DNA of 64,000 bases, from the NCBI GenBank assembly GCA_963717635.1, contig OY970347.1, positions 682,001 through 746,000 of the forward strand, in the 5' to 3' direction. The DNA comes from JALZKA01 sp963717635 (GTDB lineage Bacteria > Actinomycetota > Thermoleophilia > Solirubrobacterales > 70-9). Made by a program: the position numbers and the translations under genes. Shown here piece after piece: positions 16,183-24,629 of the stretch (within the stretch, counting starts at the first letter, position 1; every line of letters starts with the position of its first letter). The notes under the pieces were generated by a model. It ran no database searches. It was given only the letters and a program-made list of their open reading frames with translations, and had not been told where the DNA came from.

Positions 16183-16743
16183 CTAACGGTTGGCGCCGTA
16201 GGGCTTGACCGAGCCCACGCAGGTTTCCTCGGGCAGCGGGTCCGGATTGCCCCCCGGGTTCGGCGTCTCGGGGAAGTAGGCCCTGGTCTGGAACTTGCCC
16301 CTGACCCGCTTGAAGTTCTTCGAGAACCTGCCCCGGAATCGGAGCGAGCTCGGATGGGCCTCGTCGCCGTCGTCGCCGACCGCGCGGAACCGGCGCCGGT
16401 CGTTAACCGGCACGCCGCCCCTGAAGGTCCAGCCGCCGCCGATCTCGTCGAAACCCGATTTTGGGCAGGCCGCGGGCATCCCCTCGTACTTCATGCTCTT
16501 GACCGACTTGGCCTCGCCGTTCCGGAGATTGACCTTGATCTTGACCTTGGTGTCCTTCCCGGACTGCTTGAACGCGCCCCTGTAGGTGACGGTCTCGCGC
16601 CGGACACCGGCCCGCGCGCCGGCGTCATCAGCGCTCGAGAGCGTCGCGGTGCTGGTGCGGTCGGCCGCACCGGCCCCCAGCGCCGACCACGCCATGCCTG
16701 CGACAAGCGCCGCGCCAAGGGTGGCTGCGAATGCGTTCCTCAT
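16183..16743 (-). CDS. secreted protein of unknown function
   Basis: A 186-residue protein with a clear signal peptide (MRNAFAATLGAALVAGMAWS, then ALGAGAA). The mature part is basic and rich in short beta-strand patterns: VTYRGAFKQSGKDTKVKIKV, a middle segment with one Cys (PAACPKSGF), GWTFRGGVPVNDRRRF, and a Pro/Gly-rich end with a second Cys (EETCVGSV). Such proteins are frequent in Solirubrobacterales and unannotated. An AGGGAGGT ribosome site sits nine bases before the ATG. Divergent from metH and its SAM riboswitch. No function is proposed. Confidence 0.7.
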   Translation of the reverse strand: MRNAFAATLGAALVAGMAWSALGAGAADRTSTATLSSADDAGARAGVRRETVTYRGAFKQSGKDTKVKIKVNLRNGEAKSVKSMKYEGMPAACPKSGFDEIGGGWTFRGGVPVNDRRRFRAVGDDGDEAHPSSLRFRGRFSKNFKRVRGKFQTRAYFPETPNPGGNPDPLPEETCVGSVKPYGANR

Positions 16744-16811
16744 CTGAACGAGACCTCCCTGTGTCGTGTTCGCCGAAGATAGCGCGTCGCGCGTGTCGTA
16801 TCCTCATGTGC

Positions 16812-16913
16812 GAACCATCAAGAGCGGCTGAGGGACCCGGTCCTGCGAAGCCGCCGCAACCGGCGAGCTTTTCCGAAGGCGGGCACGGTGCGAAAGCCGG
16901 GAGCGATGGAGGT
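16812..16913 (+). ncRNA. SAM riboswitch (SAM-I/SAM-IV clan) in the metH leader
   Basis: The leader contains TCAAGAGCGGCTGAGGGAC, then GCCGCCGCAACCGGC and CACGGTGCGAAAGCCGG. These correspond to the S-box landmarks AAGAG..GAGGGA (kink-turn), GCAACC, and GGUGC-AA-CC. CCATC (16815-16819) pairs with GATGG (16905-16909) as P1, and the P1 3' strand shares two bases with the Shine-Dalgarno GGAGGTGA (16908-16915) of metH. Ligand binding would thus hide the ribosome site: translational OFF control by S-adenosylmethionine. A possible -10 TATCCT (16799-16804) starts the transcript just ahead of it. The clan is certain by motif; the exact subclass needs a covariance-model search. Confidence 0.85.
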
Positions 16914-16922
16914 GACGCAAGA

Positions 16923-19900
16923 GTGCCGGCCGACAGAGATCGAGACTTCCTAGCGGCGGTCGCAGACCGCATCGTGATTTTCGACGGCGGCATGGGCGCG
17001 ACGCTGGAGCAGTTCGACCTGACGTCCGAGGACTACGGCGGGCTCCAGGGCAAGTGCCACGAGGCGCTCGTCCTCAACCGCCCGGACGTGATCGAGGGCG
17101 TTCACGCCTCGATGGTCGACGCCGGCGCGGAGGTCGTTGAGACGGACACCTTTCAGGCTTCGCGCCTGAAGCTGGACGAGTGGGGCCTCGGCGAGCACAC
17201 CCTGGAGATCAACCGCAAGGCGGCCGAGATCGCCCGCAAGGCCGTGGGCGAATCCCGGTTCGTCGCCGGCTCAATCGGTCCCACCGGCTTCCTGCCGGCT
17301 TCGGACGACCCCACCCTGGGCGACATCTCGTTCCGGAGGCTGGTCGAGATCTTCGAAGAGCAGGCGCGCGGCCTGATCGAGGGCGGGGCGGACCTGATCA
17401 TCATCGAGACCGCGCAGGACATCCTCGAGGTCAAGGCCGCGATCTTCGGCGCCCGTGAGGCATTCAAGACGGCCGGCCGCGAGGTGCCGATCCAGACCTC
17501 GGTCTCGCTGCTCCCGCAGGGCGGCAAGATGCTGCTCGGCACCGACATCGCGGCCGTGTTGACGACCCTCCACGCTCTCGACGTCGAAGTGATCGGGCTC
17601 AACTGCTCGACCGGGCCAGAGGACATGCGCGACGCGATCCGGTTCCTCGGCGAGCACTCGCCGCTGCCGGTGCACTGCATCCCGAATGCGGGGCTGCCGC
17701 TCCAGGGCCCGGACGGCGAGACGATCTTCCCCGAGACGCCCGAGCAGCTCTCATCCGTGCTCGGCGAATTCGTCGAACGGCACAACGTCGGCATCGTGGG
17801 TGGCTGTTGCGGGACGACGCCCGAGCACATCCGCGCGATCGCGGAGCGCGTCGCGGGCCGCAAGCCGGGCGAGCGCCCGTCCCAGGCGCCGCCCCTCGTC
17901 AGCTCGATGATGACCGCCACCGACCTGGTGCAGGAGCCACGCCCGACCCTGGTCGGCGAGCGCGTCAACTCCCAGGGGTCGCGAAAGGCGAAGGAGCTGC
18001 TGCTGGCCGACGACTACGACGGCCTCGTCCAGGTCGCGGAGGACCAGGTGACCGGGGGCGCCCACGTGCTGGACGTCTGTGTGGCGTTGACCGAGCGCCA
18101 GGACGAGGACGCTCAGATGCGCGAGGTGGTCCAGCGGATCTCGCTGACCCAGCCCGCTCCGATTCAGGTCGACTCGACCGAGCCCGAGGTGATCGAGGCC
18201 GCGCTCGAGGCGATCCCCGGGCGCGCGATCGTCAACTCGATCAACCTCGAAGCGGGTCGCGACAAGGCCGACCGCGTGATCCCCCTGGCGAAGGCGCACG
18301 GCGCGGCGCTGATCGCGCTGACCATCGACGAGGTCGGGATGGCGAAGACGGCGGAGCGCAAACTGGAGATCGCCACGCGGATCACCGAGATCGCCTGCGA
18401 TGAGCACGGCCTCGACCGCGACGCCCTGATCTTCGACGCGCTGACCTTCACCCTGACGACCGGCGACGAGGAGTGGCGGCCCTCCGCCGTCGCGACGATC
18501 GAGGGGATCAAGGCGATCAAGGAGGGTCTGCCCGGGGTGAAGACGTCGCTGGGCGTCTCCAACGTCTCGTTCGGGGTGGGCCAGCCGGCCCGTGCGGTCC
18601 TGAACTCGGTCTTCCTACACCACTGCGTCGACGCCGGGCTCGATCTGGCGATGGTCAACCCGAACCACATCAAGCCCTACTCGGAGATTGCCGAGTCGGA
18701 GCGGGAGCTGGCCGACGACCTGGTCTTCAACCGCCGCGAGGATGCCCTCGAGCGGTTCATCGAGCACTTCGAGTCGAAGGGCGAAGAGGACGAGGACGAG
18801 GACGAGGACCCCACGGCCGAGATGGAGCCCGAGGAGGCACTTCACTGGCACATCCTGCGCCGCCGCAAGGACGGGGTGGAGGAGTGGATCGACCGCTCGG
18901 TCGAGAAGATCGGCGCGGTCCCGACTTTGAACCAGGTGCTGCTGCCGGCGATGAAGGAGGTCGGCGACAAGTTCGGCGCGGGCGAGCTGATCCTGCCGTT
19001 CGTCCTCCAGTCCGCCGAGGTGATGAAGCGCGCCGTGGCGCAGCTCGAGAACTACCTCGACCGCATCGAGGGCCACACCAAGGGCAAGGTCGTGATCGCG
19101 ACCGTGTTCGGCGACGTGCACGACATCGGCAAGTCGCTGGTCAACACGATCCTCACCAACAACGGCTACACGGTCGTCGATTTGGGCAAGCAGGTCCCGA
19201 TCGACACGATCATCGACGCCGCGGTCGAGCACGAGGCCGACGCGATCGGGCTCTCGGCCCTGCTCGTCTCGACCTCGAAGCAGATGCCCGCCTGCATCCA
19301 GGAGCTGCACAGCCGCGGGCTCGAGTTCCCGGTGCTGATCGGCGGCGCCGCGATCAACCGCGACTTCGGCCGCCGCGTGCTGTACCCGAACGGCAAGGAA
19401 TCCGACGAGATCTACGAGCCGGGCGTCTTCTACTGCAAGGACGCCTTCGCCGGGCTCGACACCGTGGATGCGCTGATCGACGACGCGGCGCGCGAGGCCC
19501 TGGTGGTGAAGATCCGCGCCGAGGCGAAGACCCTGCGCGAGAAGCCCGAGGTCGTCGACGACTCGCCGCCTACCACCGACGACTCGGCGCGCTCCGCCGC
19601 CGCGACCGACACGCCGGTTCCCGAGCCCCCGTTCTGGGGCGTGCGCGAGGTCGAGATCGACCTCGCGGACGTCTACCCGTACCTCGACCGCCACGTCCTC
19701 TTCAAGCTCCACTGGGGCGGGCGCGGCAACAAGGGCGAGGACTGGCGGCGGATCGTCGAGGGCCATGACGGCGAGGAGGGCTTCGCTCCGAAGCTCGAGC
19801 GGATGTGGCGCGAGCAGGACTACCTGCGCCCGAAGGCGCGGATCGGCTACTTCCCGTGCAACGCCGACGGCAACGAGCTGGTGGTGTTCGATCCCGCAGA

Positions 19901-20516
19901 CCACGACCGCGAGATCGAGCGGCTGGTCTTCCCGCGCCAGCCGAAGCACGACCGGATCTGCCTGGCCGACTTCTACCGTCCGCTTGCAGACGGCGGCGTC
20001 CGCGACGTGGTCGCTCTGCAGGGCGTCACCGTGGGTCCGGAGGTCACCGAGGTGATCTCAAAGCTCGAGGCCGACGGCGAGTTCGCCGAGCAGCTCTTCG
20101 TCCACGGCCTCGGCGTCCAGGCTGCCGAGGGCCTGGCGGAGTGGCTGCACGCCGAGGCGCGGCGCGACCTGGGGATCGAGCTCGACCAGGGCCGCCGCTA
20201 CTCCTGGGGCTACCCGGCCTGCCCCGACCAGTCCGAGCACGAGAAGGTCTGGCGACTGCTGGACCTGGAGAAGCTTGGGATGCGCCTGTCCGACGGCTAT
20301 GCCGTCGAGCCCGAGCAGTCGACGGTCGCGATCATCGCCCACCACCCGCAGGCCGTCTACTTCGGGATGAAGTCGGGATTCATCCCGGCCGAGAAGCGCA
20401 GCGACGAGCTGATCGCCGGCACCGAGCGCGGGGGCCAGCTGCCCCCGGACGAAGACCCCGAGGGCGACGGGACGGTCGAGGCCGAGGCCGCCGAGCCCGC
20501 GGGCGCCAGCGCCTAG
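16923..20516 (+). CDS. metH: cobalamin-dependent methionine synthase
   Basis: A 1197-residue full-length MetH that makes methionine from homocysteine and methyltetrahydrofolate. In order: homocysteine domain (IFDGGMGATLEQF start; zinc ligands C228 in LNCSTG, C295 and C296 in GGCCGTTPEH); pterin domain from about residue 340 (LVGERVNSQGS, GGAHVLDVCVALTERQDE, QVDSTEPEVIEAAL); cobalamin domain with the D731-x-H733-x-x-G motif (GDVHDIGKSLVN), H733 being the cobalt ligand; and the AdoMet-dependent reactivation domain (ELDQGRRYSWGYPACPDQ, AIIAHHPQAVYFGM). A run of Asp/Glu at residues 620-640 joins the pterin and cobalamin parts. Start GTG 16923 follows GGAGGTGA; upstream in-frame codons are riboswitch. 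Controlled by the SAM riboswitch. Confidence 0.96.
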   Translation: MPADRDRDFLAAVADRIVIFDGGMGATLEQFDLTSEDYGGLQGKCHEALVLNRPDVIEGVHASMVDAGAEVVETDTFQASRLKLDEWGLGEHTLEINRKAAEIARKAVGESRFVAGSIGPTGFLPASDDPTLGDISFRRLVEIFEEQARGLIEGGADLIIIETAQDILEVKAAIFGAREAFKTAGREVPIQTSVSLLPQGGKMLLGTDIAAVLTTLHALDVEVIGLNCSTGPEDMRDAIRFLGEHSPLPVHCIPNAGLPLQGPDGETIFPETPEQLSSVLGEFVERHNVGIVGGCCGTTPEHIRAIAERVAGRKPGERPSQAPPLVSSMMTATDLVQEPRPTLVGERVNSQGSRKAKELLLADDYDGLVQVAEDQVTGGAHVLDVCVALTERQDEDAQMREVVQRISLTQPAPIQVDSTEPEVIEAALEAIPGRAIVNSINLEAGRDKADRVIPLAKAHGAALIALTIDEVGMAKTAERKLEIATRITEIACDEHGLDRDALIFDALTFTLTTGDEEWRPSAVATIEGIKAIKEGLPGVKTSLGVSNVSFGVGQPARAVLNSVFLHHCVDAGLDLAMVNPNHIKPYSEIAESERELADDLVFNRREDALERFIEHFESKGEEDEDEDEDPTAEMEPEEALHWHILRRRKDGVEEWIDRSVEKIGAVPTLNQVLLPAMKEVGDKFGAGELILPFVLQSAEVMKRAVAQLENYLDRIEGHTKGKVVIATVFGDVHDIGKSLVNTILTNNGYTVVDLGKQVPIDTIIDAAVEHEADAIGLSALLVSTSKQMPACIQELHSRGLEFPVLIGGAAINRDFGRRVLYPNGKESDEIYEPGVFYCKDAFAGLDTVDALIDDAAREALVVKIRAEAKTLREKPEVVDDSPPTTDDSARSAAATDTPVPEPPFWGVREVEIDLADVYPYLDRHVLFKLHWGGRGNKGEDWRRIVEGHDGEEGFAPKLERMWREQDYLRPKARIGYFPCNADGNELVVFDPADHDREIERLVFPRQPKHDRICLADFYRPLADGGVRDVVALQGVTVGPEVTEVISKLEADGEFAEQLFVHGLGVQAAEGLAEWLHAEARRDLGIELDQGRRYSWGYPACPDQSEHEKVWRLLDLEKLGMRLSDGYAVEPEQSTVAIIAHHPQAVYFGMKSGFIPAEKRSDELIAGTERGGQLPPDEDPEGDGTVEAEAAEPAGASA

Positions 20517-20663
20517 ACGTCGCGCGCGAGCCGGCCGGCGCGGCCGAAACCGGGCATGTCGAGCGCGATCGCACCCCGGCCGGAGCCCGCGAGCAGCCGC
20601 ATGAGCGGCCGCCAGGTGTCGGCGGAGTCGGAGGACCCCGTGCAGCAGCAATGTGTACCCGGC
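20513..20663 (-). pseudogene. alpha/beta-hydrolase N-terminal remnant (frameshifted)
   Basis: Directly after the stop of the sugar dehydrogenase, the minus strand reads GYTLLLHG in one frame, then, after a +1 shift, SSDSADTWRPLMRLLAGSGR and GAIALDMPGFGRAG before a stop at 20513. Together this is the oxyanion-hole HG plus the strand-4 DMPGFG segment that opens alpha/beta-hydrolase domains. The roughly 20 residues before HG, and everything from the nucleophile elbow onward, are missing. It is a decayed fragment unless a sequencing error is involved. Its stop overlaps the metH stop through CTAG. Confidence 0.55.
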
Positions 20664-21794
20664 TTAGCGGACAATCTGGAAGACGGAGTCGCCGGCGACG
20701 ACGTAGATGTTCCGTCGTACGTCCTCGCCGAACGACACGATGCCGCCTTGCGAAAGACCGGTGGCGCTGTCGTCGTCGGCCCCGCTCAGCCGCGGCTTGA
20801 GGCTGCGGATCTGGCCCTGGCACAAGTCGGCGTAGACGTAACGGCCCCGAAGCGAGGGCAGGTCCGGGTCGCGAACGACGTAGCCGCCGGTGATCGCGCA
20901 ACGCCCGCCGCCGTGCGAGTAGGTGTGGATCGGGCGGTCGTGGCCGCCGATCGCTCCACCTCCGATCAGATTGTTGCCCTCGTAGTGGTTCCAGCCGAAG
21001 TTGGCACCGTTGGCTGTGCCGAGCCGCTCGTAGTTGACCTCCTCGGCCGAGCTCTCGCCGACGTCGGCGATCGCGATCTTGCGTCCCTTGAACGAGACGC
21101 GCCAGGGGTTTCGCAGCCCGCGCGAGAAGATCTGGTTTTTGCCCGCACGGCCGACAAACGGGTTGTCCCTTGGGATCGAGTACGGGCCGGGCCCCTTGCG
21201 GCGCAGCGGGTTGATCCGGAGGATCTTGCCGAGCAGGCTGCCCTTGCTCTGGGCGGGGCCCCCGCCGGTGCCGCCGTCGCCGGTCGAGATGTAGAGCTTT
21301 CGATCCGGCCCCCACTGGAGCTGGCCGCCGTTGTGGTTGGCGGCGTGGCGATGGCGGATGTCGAGCAGGTCACGGCGGCTGCCCCTGCGGGCGCGAAGCG
21401 GGTTGCCCTTCCTGCGCCGGAACTCGGAGATCCGCAGGTCGCCTTGGTTGTCGGTGAAGAACACGTAAAAGCGCCGCGACTTGCGCCACGGGGCGAAGGC
21501 GATCGAGAACAGGCCACGCTCGCTCTCGCAGCAGCTCACGAGGTTGCGGATGTCGAGGAACGTCCCACGCGAGTTGCCGTTACGGCGGACCTTGACCTTG
21601 CCCTGGCGCTCGACGACGAACAGCAGGTTGCGAGCGCCCTTCGGGCCGTGGACATAGATCGGCTGGTTGAAGGTGCCGACAGTGCGCAGCTCGAGGCCGC
21701 CGCCGCGCGCCTGCGAGTCCTCGGCCGGCGACTGTGCCGCCAGGCCCAGCGCGACGGCCAGAGCCGTCGCAACCCCTGCCAGGTAAACGCGCAT
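20664..21794 (-). CDS. PQQ-dependent sugar dehydrogenase family protein (1 of 4)
   Basis: A 376-residue secreted beta-propeller of the glucose/sorbosone dehydrogenase family. The signal peptide is MRVYLAGVATALAVALGLAA. RHRHAANHNGGQLQWGPD carries the catalytic His of the soluble glucose dehydrogenase family; LLGKILRINPL, FSRGLRNPWRVSFKG (Arg-Asn PQQ contact) and IAIADVGESSAEEVNYE follow, and the end is a YVVAGDSVFQIVR strand. Family members oxidise aldose sugars to lactones with PQQ in the periplasm or outside the cell. The ATG at 21794 lies two bases after the stop of the aldehyde dehydrogenase, so it is co-transcribed; earlier in-frame starts lie inside that gene. Confidence 0.9.
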   Translation of the reverse strand: MRVYLAGVATALAVALGLAAQSPAEDSQARGGGLELRTVGTFNQPIYVHGPKGARNLLFVVERQGKVKVRRNGNSRGTFLDIRNLVSCCESERGLFSIAFAPWRKSRRFYVFFTDNQGDLRISEFRRRKGNPLRARRGSRRDLLDIRHRHAANHNGGQLQWGPDRKLYISTGDGGTGGGPAQSKGSLLGKILRINPLRRKGPGPYSIPRDNPFVGRAGKNQIFSRGLRNPWRVSFKGRKIAIADVGESSAEEVNYERLGTANGANFGWNHYEGNNLIGGGAIGGHDRPIHTYSHGGGRCAITGGYVVRDPDLPSLRGRYVYADLCQGQIRSLKPRLSGADDDSATGLSQGGIVSFGEDVRRNIYVVAGDSVFQIVR

Positions 21795-21796
21795 CC

Positions 21797-23365
21797 CTAC
21801 AGGCCCAAGCGGTCCCTCAGACCGCGCGCGTTGAAGAACCGGAACAGGCCGTTGATCAGCCTCCGCTCGCGCTTTGAGTGCGGGAACCACAGTGGGTCCC
21901 GCTTACCCTGCTTGAAGCGCGGCGAGACGATCGACTCGGTCCGGCAGAAGCGCTTGATCCCGTAGGCGCCGTGACGCATCCCGATCCCGGACTGCTTCCA
22001 GCCGCCCATCGGCAGGTTGTGCAGGAAGTAGTTCGTGAGGACGTCGTCGATGTTCGCCGCCCCGACCTCGAGCCGCCGCGCGACCTCCTCGGCGCGGTCG
22101 GTGTCGCGTGACATGACCGAGGCCGACAGGCCATACCGGGTGTCGTTCGCCTTCTCGACCGCCTCGTCGGCGTCCCGCACCTTCATCACGCCGATCACCG
22201 GGCCGAAGGTCTCATCGACCATCACCTTCATCGAGTGGTCAGCGTCCGCGACGACGGTCGGCTCGTAGAAATCGCCCGGACCTTCCTTGCGGCGGCCACC
22301 GGTGAGGATCCGCGCGCCCTTGGCGCGGGCGTCCTCAACGTGGTCGGAGACGATGTCGAGCTGTGGCGGGAAGGTCATCGCGCCGACGTCCTGCTTGTAG
22401 GACTCGTCGTCGGTGCCCTGGCGCAGATCCTTGACACGCGCGGCCAGCTTCGTCACGAACTCGTCGTAGATCGGCTCCTCGACGTAGACGCGCTCGATCG
22501 CCATGCAGATCTGACCGGTGTTGGCCAGGCCGCCGAACGCCGCCGCGTTGACCGAGCGCTCGACGTTTGCGTCGCGCAGGACGATCATCGGGTCCTTGCC
22601 GCCGAGCTCGAGGCTGACGGGCGTGAGCGTGTCGGCCGCACGCTTCATCACGATCTTGCCCGTGCGCTCCGACCCCGTGAACTGGATGTAGTCCACGTTG
22701 TCAATCAGCGCGCCGCCCGTGTCGGCCGTGCCGTTCACGACTTCGAGCACGTCGGGAGCGCCGATCTCCTTCCAGCCGCGAGCGATCTCCATCGCGATCA
22801 GCGGCGTCACCTCGGACGGCTTGATCACGACTGCCGCGCCCGCCATCAGGGCCGGGATCGCGTCGTCGTAGGCGAGGATCAGGGGGAAGTTCCAAGGGCT
22901 GATCACGCCGACCACGGGGTAGGGCCGGTAGGTGATCCGCAGCTTCTTAACCTTGAACAGCGGATTGTGCGAGGCCGGCGTCTCGTCGGCCAGGTAATCG
23001 GCCGCGCGCTGGCCCCAGAAGTTGATTGAGTCGCAGATGAAGGGCGCCTCCATCTCGGCGTCGGCCCGGACCTTCCCGGTCTCGGCCTGCATGACATCGG
23101 CCAGCGGGTCGAGGTTGTCGAAGATCCAGTCGCGCAGCTTGCCGAGCCAGCGGTAGCGGCCGGCGACGCCGAGGGCCTCCCATTCGGGTTGCGCGGCCCG
23201 CAAGCGCGCGACGACCTCGGCGACCCGCTCGGGCGAGTCGACCGCGACGCTGCGGATCACCGAGCCGTCCGTGGGACGGTGGACGTCGAAGGTTTCCGCG
23301 GCCTCGGGGCTGCCGTTCTGCTGTGTCCCGGCCGCGCCGGTCTCGGTGGTGGCGGTGGGCTCCAT
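21797..23365 (-). CDS. gabD2: succinic-semialdehyde-dehydrogenase-like aldehyde dehydrogenase
   Basis: A 522-residue NAD(P)-dependent aldehyde dehydrogenase. Substrate and cofactor motifs are PYPVVGVISPWNFPLIL, IKPSEVTP, IQFTGSERTGK, catalytic Glu in SLELGGKDPMIV and catalytic Cys in NTGQICMAIERVYV. Length, the acidic start and the C-terminal extension after the domain (KRERRLINGLFRFFNARG) match the mycobacterial GabD2 branch. It sits between two PQQ-type sugar dehydrogenases in a leftward operon, so it may instead oxidise a sugar-derived aldehyde; the GabD2 name rests on overall similarity only. Confidence 0.88.
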   Translation of the reverse strand: MEPTATTETGAAGTQQNGSPEAAETFDVHRPTDGSVIRSVAVDSPERVAEVVARLRAAQPEWEALGVAGRYRWLGKLRDWIFDNLDPLADVMQAETGKVRADAEMEAPFICDSINFWGQRAADYLADETPASHNPLFKVKKLRITYRPYPVVGVISPWNFPLILAYDDAIPALMAGAAVVIKPSEVTPLIAMEIARGWKEIGAPDVLEVVNGTADTGGALIDNVDYIQFTGSERTGKIVMKRAADTLTPVSLELGGKDPMIVLRDANVERSVNAAAFGGLANTGQICMAIERVYVEEPIYDEFVTKLAARVKDLRQGTDDESYKQDVGAMTFPPQLDIVSDHVEDARAKGARILTGGRRKEGPGDFYEPTVVADADHSMKVMVDETFGPVIGVMKVRDADEAVEKANDTRYGLSASVMSRDTDRAEEVARRLEVGAANIDDVLTNYFLHNLPMGGWKQSGIGMRHGAYGIKRFCRTESIVSPRFKQGKRDPLWFPHSKRERRLINGLFRFFNARGLRDRLGL

Positions 23366-23403
23366 CGGGTGACTGTACTCCGACTTGCGGTTCGGGAGGG
23401 CGG

Positions 23404-24627
23404 CTACGGCTCCAGCCGGTAGACGGGTCCCTCGATGTCCGACACGTACACCTCTTCGGTGACCGGGTCCGCCGCGAATGACGTCGGGAACCCGATCGAC
23501 GCCTGGTCGAGGCTCTTCACGTCCCGGGCCCTGCTGAGCCTCGGGATGAACGACCGCAGCCGGCCCGCGTAGGCGTCTGCGAACAGGTAGCGCCCAAAGA
23601 GGTTGGTCAGGGACTCGTCGCGGACCACGACGCCCCCGATCACCGAGCAGCCGCCCCCGCAGGCCGACCGCCCGTAGGCGAAGATCGGCTTGTCGTGACG
23701 CTTGCGCTTTGGCGTCTTGGCGGAGTCGCCGTCGTCATAGCGCCTGAAGCCCTCGTAGCGGTCCCACCCGAAGTTGGCGTTGCGGAGGCCCTTCGCCGTC
23801 TCGTAGTCGATCTCCTCAAAGCGGTTCTGCCCCACGTCGCCGATCGCGATCCGGCCCGTCGGCTCGTCGAAGGTGAACCGGAACGGGTTCCGCAGCCCGC
23901 GCGCGAAGATCTCGTCGCGGCCCTTGCGGCGCTTCAGCGGGTTGCCCTTCGGGGTCCGGTAGTCGCGCGCTCCCGGCGGGTCGAGCGGGTTGATTCGCAG
24001 CAGCTTGCCGAGCAGGCTCTTGCGGTCCTGGGCGTTCTCGCGCGGATCGCCTCCGGAACCGCCGTCGCCGGTGCCGAGGTAGAGGTGGCCGTCCGGGCCG
24101 AACAGCAGCTGGCCGCCGTTGTGGTTCGAGGCGAAGCGATGGCGGATGCGGATCACCTGCCGTCGGCTCGACCCGTCGGCCTGGGTCGGGCTGAGCGTCT
24201 CGAACTCGGAGACGACGATGTCGCCGTTGTCCTCATCCGTGTAGTAGGCGTAGACGAAGCCGTTGGCCTGGAAGTTGGGATGGAACGCGAGCCCCAGGAG
24301 ACCCCGTTCGCCGCTCGCGCCGGTCTGGCTCGTGAGGTTCAGGAACGTCTGCGGGCTGCCCTCGTTCTCGACGACCCTGACGAGGCCATCCTGCTCGACG
24401 ACGTAGACGTTTTGCGGCTCGCCGGGCGCGAAGGCCACGTTGACGGGCATCGCGAAGGTCCCGATCGAGGTGAGCTGGACATCGCCCTCGCCATCGCCCA
24501 CGGGCGTGCCGCGCCCGGTCGCGTCGTCGGCGCTGCCGAGCACGAGCAGGAGGATCGCGAGGACCGTCGCGACGGCGCCGGCGAACGCCAGCGAGTAGCG
24601 GTGGTGCATGCGTTCGAACGAACTCAT
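23404..24627 (-). CDS. PQQ-dependent sugar dehydrogenase family protein (2 of 4)
   Basis: A 407-residue glucose/sorbosone dehydrogenase-type propeller with an uncleaved-looking N-terminal membrane anchor (MHHRYSLAFAGAVATVLAIL region) instead of a simple signal peptide. Hallmarks: IRHRFASNHNGGQLLFGPDG, GTGDGGSGGDP, LLGKLLRINPLDPPG, FARGLRNPFRFTFDE, IAIGDVGQNRFEEIDYET, and a C-terminal YVSDIEGPVYRLEP strand. A cysteine pair (SACGGGCSVIGGVVVRD) sits in the last blade, as in paralogue 4. Its ATG follows the stop of paralogue 3 by two bases. Confidence 0.9.
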   Translation of the reverse strand: MSSFERMHHRYSLAFAGAVATVLAILLLVLGSADDATGRGTPVGDGEGDVQLTSIGTFAMPVNVAFAPGEPQNVYVVEQDGLVRVVENEGSPQTFLNLTSQTGASGERGLLGLAFHPNFQANGFVYAYYTDEDNGDIVVSEFETLSPTQADGSSRRQVIRIRHRFASNHNGGQLLFGPDGHLYLGTGDGGSGGDPRENAQDRKSLLGKLLRINPLDPPGARDYRTPKGNPLKRRKGRDEIFARGLRNPFRFTFDEPTGRIAIGDVGQNRFEEIDYETAKGLRNANFGWDRYEGFRRYDDGDSAKTPKRKRHDKPIFAYGRSACGGGCSVIGGVVVRDESLTNLFGRYLFADAYAGRLRSFIPRLSRARDVKSLDQASIGFPTSFAADPVTEEVYVSDIEGPVYRLEP

Positions 24628-24629
24628 CC

